Position numbers and translations under genes: made by a program
DNA from: Echinostoma caproni
Lineage: Eukaryota > Platyhelminthes > Trematoda > Plagiorchiida > Echinostomatidae
Direction of reading: 5' to 3'
DNA: 15,149 bases
NCBI GenBank assembly: GCA_900618425.1
Contig: UZAN01047824.1
Location: 10,342-25,490 of the forward strand
Shown here: one piece after another, positions 1-8,166 of the stretch
Layout of the letters: every line of letters starts with the position of its first letter
Position numbering within the stretch: position 1 is the first letter of the stretch
Notes under the pieces: generated by a model
Seen by the model: only the letters and a program-made list of their open reading frames with translations
What the model was told of the DNA's origin: nothing
Databases searched by the model: none

Positions 1-320
1 CGGGAAATAAGTTATCTCAAACGGTATAAGGCTTCCAGCCTCGACGGGTTGTCCCCATCGGTTTTCAAGGATGGAGGTTCACTCTTGATGTTGGAGTTAA
101 CAAAACTCCTGGGCTCAGTGAGGGAGAGAGAAGAGGTTCCAACTGAATGGTGTGAGTCGGTAATCATACCGATTTACAAGAAAGGTGATATATCCTCTTG
201 TGAAAACCACAGAGGAATTAGTTTAGTCAACATTGCCTCTAAACTCCTCACTAACAGCCCACTCCGTCGATTGTCTGCCGCAGGTGAACGGTGCACGCGT
301 GAGAACCAGGCTGGTTTCAG
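1..320 (+). mobile_element. RTE-type non-LTR retrotransposon, reverse transcriptase N-terminal fragment
   Basis: One frame is open from base 1 to the N at 321. It reads as the start of a reverse transcriptase of the RTE clade. Visible marks are KASSLDGLSPSVFK, which fits the usual K-x-x-G-x-DG-x-x-P-E-x-x-K block; the block WCESVIIPIYKKGD followed by ENHRGISLVNIASKLLT, which are RT regions 1-2; and RENQAGF just before the N. The fragment enters from the left edge and lacks the endonuclease domain upstream. It stops at 320, where an unrelated orientation begins, so the catalytic FADD region is absent. It is a dead partial copy. The clade assignment rests on motif memory and not on a search. 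Confidence 0.85.
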
Positions 321-321
321 N

Positions 322-646
322 TTGTTGGCCGATCTGGTAGTGTGCGGACATTGAGTGCAGCTAAGTGAAAAGCGGATTTTAGTTTCAAAAATCTGTCAGT
401 CTCTGGGTGATTGCCCCTATTAGTTGAACGCTGAGTGATATGCGATGGGTCTCGTAAACAGGAGGCACCTGGGATTATTGGGGATTGAGAAGGACTAGAC
501 AGATGGGAAAGATGGGTTTCGAAATGGGTACCTAAGACGTTAGGATATGACATACTTCGCGGTTGCCCACACCGACGAAGGGGCTTTTCTTTGAGAACCC
601 TCACCGGAGCCTTTGACTCAAAAGTTTGACCCTCAAGGCAACGGGA
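322..646 (-). mobile_element. RTE retrotransposon 5' leader and first codons of the endonuclease domain (inverted fragment)
   Basis: Read on the minus strand, this stretch ends with LAALNVRTL (codons at about 339-365). That is the typical opening of the AP-endonuclease domain of RTE elements. About 180 bases of non-coding-looking leader lie before it. Bases 541-646 match, with many substitutions, the left part of the two long repeats at 3998-4629 and 9658-10225: compare ggttgccca, cggagcctttgac and ctcaaggcaacggg here with ggttgccca, cggagccttcgac and cgcaaggcatcggg there. The piece points opposite to the RT fragment at 1-320 and meets it at the single N at 321. It is truncated a few codons into the endonuclease. 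Confidence 0.6.
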
Positions 647-647
647 A

Positions 648-1180
648 GTAAATGTTGGTATTCCTGTCACAAGTCTAAAGGAACTGCTACTGCATTGCAC
701 ACGTAACATTCAGTTTCCATTGACCGTTACTATCCGTTATCAAATGGAAGGAGTTGCCATGGGGTCCCCACTAGGGTCTTTGTTATCTGAAATGTTTGTG
801 ACGAAGCTAGAAAAGACCACACTGAGCTTGACGCTTAAGGGATTAGCACACTACGGTAGATATATGGAGGATATCTTCTGTGACCGCAAGCATAGCATAC
901 CACCACGGACGTTGGAATCACTTGACAACATACATCATGCACAGGACTACACCGTAGAGGTTCAAACGAACAATATATTGGCCTCTCTGGATGTAGCCAT
1001 GTCCAGAATAAAAAGATAGATCAGTGAGAAGACAAATACACAGAAAGAAAACATGGAATACATCAACTTCTATGATTTCTTTTCTGTCAAATACAAATGC
1101 AATCCAGTCCGGTATCTGGTCTTCAGAGCTAGACAAAAGAGAATCTGGTAACCGCCAAGGCAAGGACAGATACCAGGCCT
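648..1180 (+). mobile_element. Penelope-like retroelement, reverse transcriptase remnant
   Basis: The plus strand encodes a Penelope-type RT core. It begins near 648 with GIPVTSLKELLLHCTRN, runs through YQMEGVAMGSPLGSLL (the conserved Y-x-Q-x-x-G-x-AMGSPL block at about 738-786), then HYGRYMEDIF at about 850-879 where active copies have YVDD, then VEVQTNNILASLDVAMS. A stop follows near 1017. The reading continues in shifted frames: RRQIHRKKTWN near 1027-1059, then MEYINFYDFF and VRYLVFRARQKR to about 1140, matching the region after the palm. The altered catalytic motif, the stop and the frame jumps mark an inactive fragment. No GIY-YIG endonuclease is seen downstream before the AT-rich stretch at 1187. 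Confidence 0.85.
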
Positions 1181-1186
1181 TACGCA

Positions 1187-1245
1187 CAAAATATAATATA
1201 ATGTATATAATATAATAATATTTTTAATATATATATTTATATTCG
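1187..1245. repeat. AT-rich low-complexity stretch
   Basis: About 60 bases made almost entirely of A and T, with interleaved tata, taat and attt motifs, directly after the Penelope remnant. It could be the decayed tail of that element or an independent simple repeat. No gene is present in it. Confidence 0.7.
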
Positions 1246-2490
1246 ATCATAAACGACTTTCACTGTCTCCATTTGGAGTACAGTGTTGAATAGTGAAACA
1301 GTATGCAAGGAAAACGTCGTCTTTCCTTACAAATCCAGGTTTTCTATTATGTCTACAAGCTGGTAACGGTCTCGCGGACTGCTTGGCGAAGCTACAACGT
1401 TCGCGTTCTAGTAGTTCGAACAACCACTTTGCCGTTATGTGATATAGTGAATTCACCATTGTCATGCGAGATTTGTTCAGTAGGCACATCAAGTGAATAA
1501 CGACGCATTCCGGAAAAGGAATGCCATGTGTGTGTCCCCAAGAAAGTTGAACATATGAATTCCGTTTAAGGGAGACCCACACACNACCGAAAGTTCAGTA
1601 CAGTCGATGTTAGCGGCGGTTGATTCCACTTTTCCCACTGCCAAACAGATCGGTGTTTTCTACATCACCGGTGATACGAATACAAGCGAAAGACAAAATG
1701 CCAAAACCGACATCGTGTTCGTTCGTTCGGATTTTTGTATCAGCCCGTTAAGCAGCAACAACCCCGATGGGTAAATCAGGGTGAAAGCGGGCTGTATCTC
1801 AAGCACGATCGTGGGTCATTTCGTAGTCACTGGAGAAAGTTTTCGATGTTGTTTATCGCATCCCACTCAGTCGATCGAAAACAGCCCAAGTTTGGATACT
1901 AGCCATGACCGAGGCAATCGCTGCTCGTTACTACGTCCTCGGCTCGTCGGTTTATCTCCCAGAGAGATTTCAGCTTGTTTTTAGATCCGCTTTGCTATTC
2001 AAACCAGGAAGAGTCCGCGTTCTTTTATCAGTTCTCGGGGTAACGGCCTATTGGTCTGTTCTTTGACTTCCCATAATCCGCCGTCTCTGCCAGAATACAG
2101 CAGTGTTTGTTATCCGTAAGACGCAGTCTATAGTGTCACTTGAATAAAAACTTGCCAATTTTGTAAATCATACCTATGCATCTTAGTCTCCTTGCTTTGC
2201 GTCTTCTTTAACAAAAACAAAACTTTCCCCTTCCTCCAAAAACCAAATGCTTACGGTTGATAGGGTTACAAAACTGGTGCTTTACGGACTATGATGGCAA
2301 CCCGGATATCTGCATGATAAAATGATCTATTCTTTGCATAATCTGTGTATTGTATTCCTCTCTCTCTCCGTCCCGCATGTTATTCATTCATCTCCTCGCG
2401 CACACCTTTCCTGTGCTAATGCTCACGGATCATCATCAATTAGTCGTGATAATCGTGAATTTCAATTCTTGCACGGCATCACCCCACCAT
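1246..2490. other. No recognisable gene; sequence upstream of the acidic gene
   Basis: I see no known domain here on either strand. Two overlapping plus-strand reading frames stay open for about 70-75 codons each: one from about 1561 to 1773 containing VFYITGDTN and TDIVFVRSD, the other from about 1677 to 1902 containing RWVNQGESGLYLKHDRGSF. I do not recognise either. An AATAAA hexamer lies at 2143-2148, followed by AT-rich sequence, so the end of an upstream transcript near 2165 is possible but unproven. A 7-bp inverted repeat (gcattcc/ggaatgc, 1505-1524) is present. A single N is at 1585. The promoter of the gene that begins at or before 2496 could lie in the right half, but no TATA or initiator site stands out. 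Confidence 0.5.
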
Positions 2491-2495
2491 TGAAG

Positions 2496-2612
2496 AATGT
2501 TCTACGTCGTCGCTTTNCGCAAATCCCGACGAAAACGTTTAATCGATATGCCAAAAATAGAGAAAGAGGTCAAGCAGTTGCTTCGCGCCGATCTGGAAGC
2601 AGCTGCCGTCAA
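2496..2612 (+). CDS. Exon 1 (or first exon visible) of an acidic, probably nuclear protein
   Basis: First exon I can place for the four-exon gene. The exon ends at 2612 with the strong donor AA|GTGAGT. Its last two bases are the first two of a Lys codon completed by the G at 8006. Two in-frame ATGs exist, at 2497 and 2548. From the outer one the exon codes for a basic cluster RKSRRKR, then a probably helical charged stretch with MPKIEKEVKQLLRADLEAAA. An in-frame TGA sits directly upstream (2491-2493). The exon therefore either carries the start codon or begins at an acceptor after the AG at 2494-2495, which is preceded by a modest pyrimidine tract. The N at 2517 falls in a TTN codon just before the basic cluster, so that part is uncertain. 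I do not recognise the protein family. RKSRRKR resembles a nuclear localisation signal. Confidence 0.6.
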
Positions 2613-3884
2613 GTGAGTCCTTGTTTTGTCACACGAAGCTATGCCGTTGCCTTTCTGTGTGTTTGCGTTATTTGTATGAATTCCCTTGGAACGAGATTGA
2701 TTGCAGAGATAGACCGGGTTTCCTGCGTCAGATTTTCCGCAAAATAAGATCATTGGAGAGTGGGGTTGCACTTCAATTGCTATTCAGTAGTTAATCAAAC
2801 TACATTTAAAAAAGTTGAGAACTATCCAGCTGGGCTTGTTTTCGGTAACTTCACCCTTTTGTTAATTAAATATTTAAGAGGTTATCAAGTTTGTTCTTTC
2901 GAATAACACTGAACGCATCGACTGCCGCATTCTTCTTCGATACTATTATTCATTAATTTCTTCCAACGTGAATTTATTGTCTTCTCCGGTTTTGTCATGA
3001 ACCCTTAATTCTGATAGACACTTCAGTTTTCGGTTGCCTCAATTTCGTTTGATGTTCTCTCCCTGATCAAGTCCATATGATGAATGGATTAATGAATTGA
3101 AACAATTGAAAACTACACGGGAAACTCTACATTTACCTTTAAGTTCATCCCTGTATTTTTGTGTGTCTATCCCGACGGCGACAAAAAGAAGACCGAGTAG
3201 TTAGTTACTTGTACTCGTGTTCATTCCATCGGGATTCACCAACTCCGTGGGCGGCGTATTGTTCTTTTCTGTAAATAAGCAAAAGCATTTTTCAACAGTA
3301 CTGTAGTCATGCGCTCGAGGTATTGGCATTCGACTACTCGGGGTTAAATATTTTTGGTCCCAGTCCGACAGTTTATGGTCAGAATCCTGCTCGGGACCAG
3401 GTGTACCTGCTACTGACAAGGATGTAACATCTGCCCTATTTACTTTATCGTCGCCTACACAAATTATCGCATTAATAAAAAGCCAAACAATCTTGTCGGT
3501 GCATATTATGCACACAATAGTTATTGCAAACAATTCTCTGCCCTATTTTTCACTTTATTCCTTCTCTGTGGTTCCCCGTTCCAATTACAAAGGTGCATCT
3601 CGCAGTCAAACTTTCGGACCCTTCAAGTTTTCATGATATATCTACTTTTGGGTGAAGCATAATGACCAACTCCAGGTAGCAATTATCAACAACATCACTG
3701 TACAGCGTAATACAGTGAACCGAACTTCACTGATCTCTGTCAAACTCATATTGCATACAACGTAAGTGAAAATGTGTAAAGAGGATAGGGATTGGACCTA
3801 TTTATAGGGACGGAAAAAAAGCGAACTTCTATAGTCAACGCGCAGAGTACACGGACCAACTGTGCATACATACACACTATTTCA

Positions 3885-3997
3885 AGCATTCTGGTTTGAT
3901 AAGAAGTGACAACATGATCGCCATTGCTGTCGGTCCGCAACCATGACCTTCATTGTCTCCAACCATGAAGTTGCGGAGTCTTTTGGACCCAAACACG
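3885..3997 (-). mobile_element. RTE retrotransposon, extreme C-terminal end of the reverse transcriptase ORF
   Basis: On the minus strand this reads LGPKDSATSWLETMKV followed by DRQQWRSCCHFLS. That is the characteristic last block of fluke RTE polymerases: a G-W-G-P-x-D motif, then W-L-E-T-x-x-x-M, then QWRSC. It continues, after an interruption of about 630 bases, the minus-strand RTE sequence at 4630-5090. The missing piece of the motif (SRLP ahead of GPKDS) is on the far side of the interruption, so both parts are one old insertion cut by repeat A. A shifted frame also runs across it, consistent with decay. Confidence 0.75.
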
Positions 3998-4629
3998 AAA
4001 TATGTTTATTATATTTCACACTTATTTGAGCTCCGACTATGTGCCAAACAAATCGTGGTACAATAATCTTTATAAAAAGAAAAAAGTTCCACGATTTGCA
4101 AGTGGGTAGAATACTGTCAGGTTGCCCAGGCCAAGGCAAGTGAATTTTCTTGGATAATCCACAATCGGAGCCTTCGACTAATCAAAACCTGACCCGCAAG
4201 GCATCGGGTTGGTGTGCAAAAACCGCAATCCATTGCTAGCCGGTGCCCAGTTCATTGGATCATACGCCCTTTGGACGGGGTCAAACGTCCAAGGTACCCA
4301 ATCGAACCGGTGACCACTGCCACGACCGGAAAGGCGTGGGTGTGGTTCGTACGCCTCCTGTTGGTTTGGTTGGAATCAGGGTTTTTGGACAACTCCCCTA
4401 GGTGAACTGCCAGCGGTCCACCAACCCGGTTATAGCCTTGGATGTCGGCTCATCGTCCTCTCACTTTGGTGAGGAGACACCTGCGCCACGAGAAGGCAGT
4501 GAGTAGGGCTTCCTCAGTAGAGGCTATCGAGACGCTTGGTTATATGGGAGCATTTCGCGAGGTGCAAGGAAAGGGTGATCAGCCGCAACCCTAGACACCC
4601 ACCCGCGACCATACGAGGCTTTTTGAGGC
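3998..4629 (-). mobile_element. Repeat copy A: 0.6-kb non-autonomous retroelement nested in the RTE copy
   Basis: This block sits between two halves of the RTE C-terminus, flanked by aacacg (3992-3997) and aacgcg (4630-4635), a possible short target-site duplication. Bases 4036-4599 match 9658-10201 at a constant offset of 5602. From 4086 to 4599 I count only four substitutions; beyond 4600 the match weakens and ends near 4625. Bases 4100-4212 also match the RTE leader at 541-646, which suggests the family derives from an RTE 5' region. The A/T-rich left flank here and the (TA)n left of copy B fit a 3' tail on the left, hence minus orientation. A 63-codon frame at 4214-4405 is identical in both copies, but it has no RT, endonuclease or other domain and is unlikely to be a gene. 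Confidence 0.75.
4049..4098. repeat. Inverted repeat (hairpin) near the presumed 3' end of repeat A
   Basis: The arms caaatcgtgg (4049-4058) and ccacgatttg (4089-4098) are perfect 10-bp complements with a 30-base A-rich spacer. Copy B keeps the arms with one mismatch (cagatcgtgg at 9670-9679 and ccacgatttg at 9691-9700) but has only an 11-base spacer. The extra 19 bases in copy A are tctttataaaaagaaa-like. Conservation of the arms despite a change in the loop suggests the hairpin belongs to the element. Confidence 0.6.
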
Positions 4630-5090
4630 AACGCGGAAGACGAGAGACACATACCCTAGCTAATCGCTCATTGTATTTTCTTCATGCCTCCTCTCCACGT
4701 TATCTGCTGACCTCCACATGGCTTCCTCCAGTCTGCAACAGCCACTGAGAATAAGGCGCGCTGCGGTAGGCGACCGTCGGACATACGCAAAACGTGTCCT
4801 GATTAACGGAGTCTATTGATCTCGATTCGATGCGATAGCGAGTTCTTATTCGATGCACTCTCAAACACCCGACGACTGATTTCTGGGTTACTCAGCCGCT
4901 CACTCCATCCCACTTGGGCCAGACTACGTAAGCATCGATTGTCGAAAACCACTAGGCGACGGATGTCTTCTACCCACAAATTCAAGGTCTCACAACCGTA
5001 AAGCAGAACTGATCGTACAGTGGCACAGTATACGCGACTTTTCAGGATAATATCTTTGGTATGGAATTTTCCACCCTTACTTCCTAATAA
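4630..5090 (-). mobile_element. RTE retrotransposon, reverse transcriptase C-terminal half
   Basis: The minus strand reads, in order, VYCATVRSVLLYGCET (about 5030-4983), RRLVVFDNRCLRSLAQV (about 4961-4911), WSERLSNPEISRRVF, a stop near 4803, GHVLRMSDGRLPQRALFSV, WRKPCGGQQITWRGGMKK, and, after a frameshift, LARVCVSRLP at about 4665-4636. These are the ordered blocks at the end of fluke RTE polymerases (LLYGCETW, LRRLARV, LGHVLRM, RALFS, GGQ-x-TW, SRLPGWGP). The copy is 5'-truncated near 5090 and carries at least one stop and one frameshift. The final block continues at 3997-3885 beyond repeat A. Confidence 0.85.
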
Positions 5091-6267
5091 GAATTATGTT
5101 ATTGTAACAACCGGAGTGTGGCGTTTTCCTGGGTACAACTCAAATGAAACAAAGGTGTGATGTAGGGTAAACGATCGTCTTGAAGACCTTGACCTACTTT
5201 GCTATGAGATTTGACAACACCTTGCAGGTAAATAGTCATTTCCGTTTAAGGTCGATCCCAAGTTTCTCTTTCGAGTCGTGATTTTTGTTCGCACACATTG
5301 ATTGTTCAGTCATTTCACATTGAAGTTTGCTGTTGTTTCATCAGAAGGGTCCGTTTTCTCGCGGGATAATGGGAACCTGATTGATGAACATAAACCATTT
5401 CAAATAAAGAGCTCAGTTGCACTTGTGAATACGTTTAATCGGAACGGTCAATACACTGCCACTTCAATCGTAAATAAAATGGCGAATCGAACTCGGTTTT
5501 TTTTTAATATTCAATGATTAGTAGGGATATAAAATGTTTAGGAAGGTAAGAAATTATTGTTATGGTTCCATACGTTCAAGTTTCAACTGCGTTATGCTGT
5601 TCCTGATTCAATTATCCTATCTCTTACGAGCCATGGGTTTGTTAAACTGTGCATGAAACTACTATATGTTCTTAAGGTTAATCGGGTGCGGGTTAGTTTG
5701 ACCCGATTGGCGATTGGGGTTAGGGAATTTCCCCATTTTTGCAGTTGTTAAATCATGCTTATACTTTCGTAGTTTCACCCATCCACTGTGTCCCATTTCA
5801 GCTTTTTCTCATCATTTAAGTAAATTGTAACGTTTTGCGAATCAAGTTAACGGGTGCGGAATGGAGAAGACTCGGAGTCGGAATTGTACGCTTTAGTCAA
5901 CTAATAATTCCTTTACATGAGCTGTAATAGAAAAAAGCTTTATGTAATACACAATAGAAAGGTGTATAAACAAGAGAACCAGAATATAACATAACTGTTT
6001 TTCAAACTATCCATCGGAATATTGTTAAATGTAACGCACATCCGTTGAATTTCATTCAGCTGCGTGCTTCTGCTAACAAGGACAACCACAGTAAATACAC
6101 AGGTCGTCAATTCGCACCGGGTTAATTGATTTCTGGTTTTAGTTTACTGCAGTACTGCGTGTAGTAATTATAGCATTAAGGTCATCATCGGCCTTTGGGG
6201 GGATCACGTCTTTGAATCCCGCCACTGCTACCCATCTTTGCTATTTCTGCCTTCAGACAGTCATTGA

Positions 6268-6711
6268 TTGACCGTTCTTCCGCTCCTGAAAATTGAATGT
6301 TCCATGGGTTTTATGGATCTCGAACGATCGTGTACCCCTAACTTGCTTCTGACCCGCGAAGAGTGGACAAAAACATTTGATCACGGTGATGCAGTGGGCG
6401 TAGTGTATCTGAACTTCTCCAGGGCATTTGATCGAATGAACCACAAAATACTGCTGCGGAAACTACATAATTATGGATTTGTACTGGGTTGGACTGGAGA
6501 ATTTCTTCGACAACACACCTGGGCAGTTCGGGTAGTTAGGTCACTATCTGATCATATCAGCGTAGTCCGGGGAGTTCCACAGGGATCCATGCTTGGCCCT
6601 CAACTTTTGTTAGTTTTCATAAACGATCCAACGGACATTCTGGGGTCACAAACGTTAGTGTTTGCATACGATGCAAAAATATGGAAAAGTGATAAAACCT
6701 TTTTCAAATAA
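6268..6711 (+). mobile_element. CR1-like non-LTR retrotransposon, reverse transcriptase palm region (part 1)
   Basis: One open frame of 147 codons carries the CR1/LINE-3 type RT motifs in order: ERSCTPNLLLTREEW, VVYLNFSRAFDRMNHKIL (motif A region), VVRGVPQGSMLGPQLL (motif B, PQGS intact), VFINDP, then FAYDAKIW where active elements have FADDAKIW. The first Asp of the catalytic pair is replaced by Tyr, so this copy cannot polymerise. The frame breaks at about 6711, where a SINE-like insertion separates it from its continuation at 6859. The upstream endonuclease domain is missing. Confidence 0.88.
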
Positions 6712-6858
6712 TTTTACTTCCTTTTATTTAAAAAACAATGATAAAATTTTCAGGAAGGGGGAAGCGGCCAATCAAAAGGCTGCCATGGGGAAAGTCAAGC
6801 GGTGGTGGTGAGATTCGAACACACATTTGGTGACGGTACCACCGGGCCACCACCACCC
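6712..6858 (-). mobile_element. tRNA-like SINE inserted in the CR1 reverse transcriptase
   Basis: These roughly 150 bases interrupt the CR1 sequence exactly between FAYDAKIW and the following DSLALQRKLS block. On the minus strand the segment starts with ggtggtggcccggtggtacc, which contains tggcccggtgg (A-box consensus TGGCNNAGTGG with one mismatch). Next comes tgttcgaatct (6810-6820, B-box consensus GGTTCGANNCC with two mismatches). Pyrimidine- and A/T-rich sequence then runs down to 6712, like a SINE 3' part. The two boxes are closer together than in a true tRNA, and the cloverleaf arms are incomplete, so this is not a tRNA gene. No clear target-site duplication is visible. Confidence 0.55.
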
Positions 6859-7385
6859 AGGTGGAGGATTCACTGGCACTTCAGAGAAAACTTAGTGCTG
6901 CGTATCAATGGTCGATCGAAATTGATGTTGAATTCAATGCATTGGAATGTACGGTCGTATCTCTTCGCCACGAAACTCGATTTCCGTACTTCCTGGGATA
7001 TCAACAACTTCCGTATGCCTCGAATGAGAAGGATCTCGGTGTCATTGTTTAAGACGATCTTAGTTATTCTTTAAACTGCTCCAGGGTGTCGTCCAGCGCT
7101 GCAAGACATGTCTGTTTGCTAAAGCGAGTATTTTTGTAAATTCTGACTTAGGTTGTTCCCACGTTTTTTATTAGCGTACATTCGACCCCACATAGAGGAT
7201 GCCATTCAAGAGTAGGATCCATGGCTGCAACGCGACAGTTAGACTCTGGGACACCCACAAAGAATGGTCACCAAAATGGTCAAGAGGCTGCATTACAAGA
7301 CTTATGTGGAAAGACTGGAATCATTGGGGTTATGCTCCACACAGACTTTGACGAGACATGATTTTTGGGCTATCTAATAATGCGG
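6859..7385 (+). mobile_element. CR1-like retrotransposon, reverse transcriptase C-terminal part (part 2)
   Basis: This continues the element at 6268-6711. It reads DSLALQRKLSAAYQWS, then ASNEKDLGVIV followed by an in-frame TAA at about 7050, then DDLSYSLNCS, AARHVCLLKRVF and, after frame changes, FLLAYIRPHIEDAIQEW (about 7165-7215), then MVTKMVKRLHYKTYVERLES and a decaying tail to about 7385. The usual CR1 order of EKDLGVIV, VRPHLEYA-x-QAW and TK-x-V-x-x-L is plain. Stops and frameshifts show a pseudo-element. A second remnant of the same family is at 11320-11790. Confidence 0.82.
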
Positions 7386-8005
7386 AACCCTGATCACATG
7401 GAAAGTGGATTTAAGTCATTTTAGTAATCTTTCCATTTTCATAAATTTGGTTTACAATGAATCCAGAATTCAGTCTCGAGAGATAGACTCTTCAGGGGAT
7501 GTGAAGTGACAAGAGAGGATGAAGTTTGAACAGGTGAACTGCGGAACTATAGACTGACCACCGATGCCGCTTGCCCGTCCTACATGGTGGTTTATCCTTT
7601 TATCACTCACGGAATATTGTTCTAACCAATCCGTTGNGGTTCAGTGCCCTGAACTAATCTGATGTTATGTTCGCCCGCTTTAACCCTAGTGGATCATAAT
7701 CATAATTGCTTCACTTATGGCCACTGTCCAATACATAATCTTAGAGAGCAAGGGGCGGGCTTAGTTTACTATATCAAATGTAACCATTGGAATTCCCTAG
7801 TAATCGATTGCTTTATGTATAACTTTTTAGTGAACCCTACCTCTTTTTATCCCATTTTCATAGATCTCCACCTCATTTATTCCATTTATGCACTCGGTTT
7901 TTTTTCTTTATAAGTTCACAATGGGACAAAAAGCACTATTCCGAAATGCTAAGCTACTGTTCCCCTCCTCTCCTTCTCTGCTCTCCGATTCGCATGCGAA
8001 TTCAG

Positions 8006-8166
8006 GTGGGAAGTGATTTGGTCCGATCCACCGAATAGTAGTACTGCTTCACGGTCGAATCAGTCGGGTGATCGACAGAATGATGATTCCACCCGGGCCG
8101 TCGGTTCCGGTGGTCTGGCGAGACAGGCGACCGCGGATGATGAACTGGAGGAAGAAGACGAAGAAG
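8006..8166 (+). CDS. Exon 2 of the acidic, probably nuclear protein
   Basis: The exon follows a pyrimidine-rich tract and the acceptor AG at 8004-8005 and ends before the donor GTGACT at 8167. The entry phase completes the Lys codon begun at 2611-2612. The exit leaves one base (G), which the next exon completes to Ala. It codes for residues 23-75 counted from the inner ATG: WEVIWSDPPNSSTAS, a polar Ser/Asn/Asp-rich linker, then an acidic run DDELEEEDEE at the exon end. If the donor were ignored, translation would stop at 8202-8204 after about 12 more residues. The linker and acidic run suggest intrinsic disorder. I do not recognise the family. Confidence 0.65.

Larger units (their letters stand above)
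2613..8005 (+). other. Intron 1 of the acidic gene, about 5.4 kb, repeat-filled
   Basis: It begins with the donor GTGAGT and ends with a pyrimidine-rich tract (about 7961-7987) and the acceptor AG at 8004-8005. The phase at both ends agrees. Inside are the split RTE copy with the nested repeat A (3885-5090) and the split CR1-like element with a nested SINE (6268-7385). Bases 2613-3880 and 5091-6267 contain only short reading frames and no domain I recognise. Bases 6180-6240 have a weak tRNA-like look (tttgaatcccgcc), too little to call. Bases 7386-7900 also show nothing recognisable, apart from the single N at 7637. Further small exons inside this intron cannot be excluded, but none is needed for the frame to close. 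Confidence 0.6.

Noticed and set aside
2322..2747. 141-codon plus-strand frame over exon 1
   Set aside because: It runs in another frame through the donor GTGAGT at 2613 and into the intron, has no domain, and does not join in phase with exon 2.
3201..3533. Minus-strand frame of 110 codons with LTPSSRMPIPRAHDYSTVEK, recalling the RNase H block of Ty3/Gypsy elements (x-NYST-x-EKE)
   Set aside because: Only the YST-x-EK core resembles it. The residues after it do not continue the RNase H pattern, and no neighbouring RT or integrase is seen.
4214..4405. Identical 63-codon frame in both repeat copies (also 9816-10007)
   Set aside because: Identity follows from the near-identity of the whole repeat. 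The frame has no domain and no extension upstream, and it lies antisense to the inferred element orientation.
6801..6858. Possible tRNA gene on the minus strand (ggtggtgg ... ccaccacc ends, TTCGAATC loop)
   Set aside because: It is about 57 bases long, the boxes are too close, and there is no proper anticodon arm. A tRNA-derived SINE is the better explanation.
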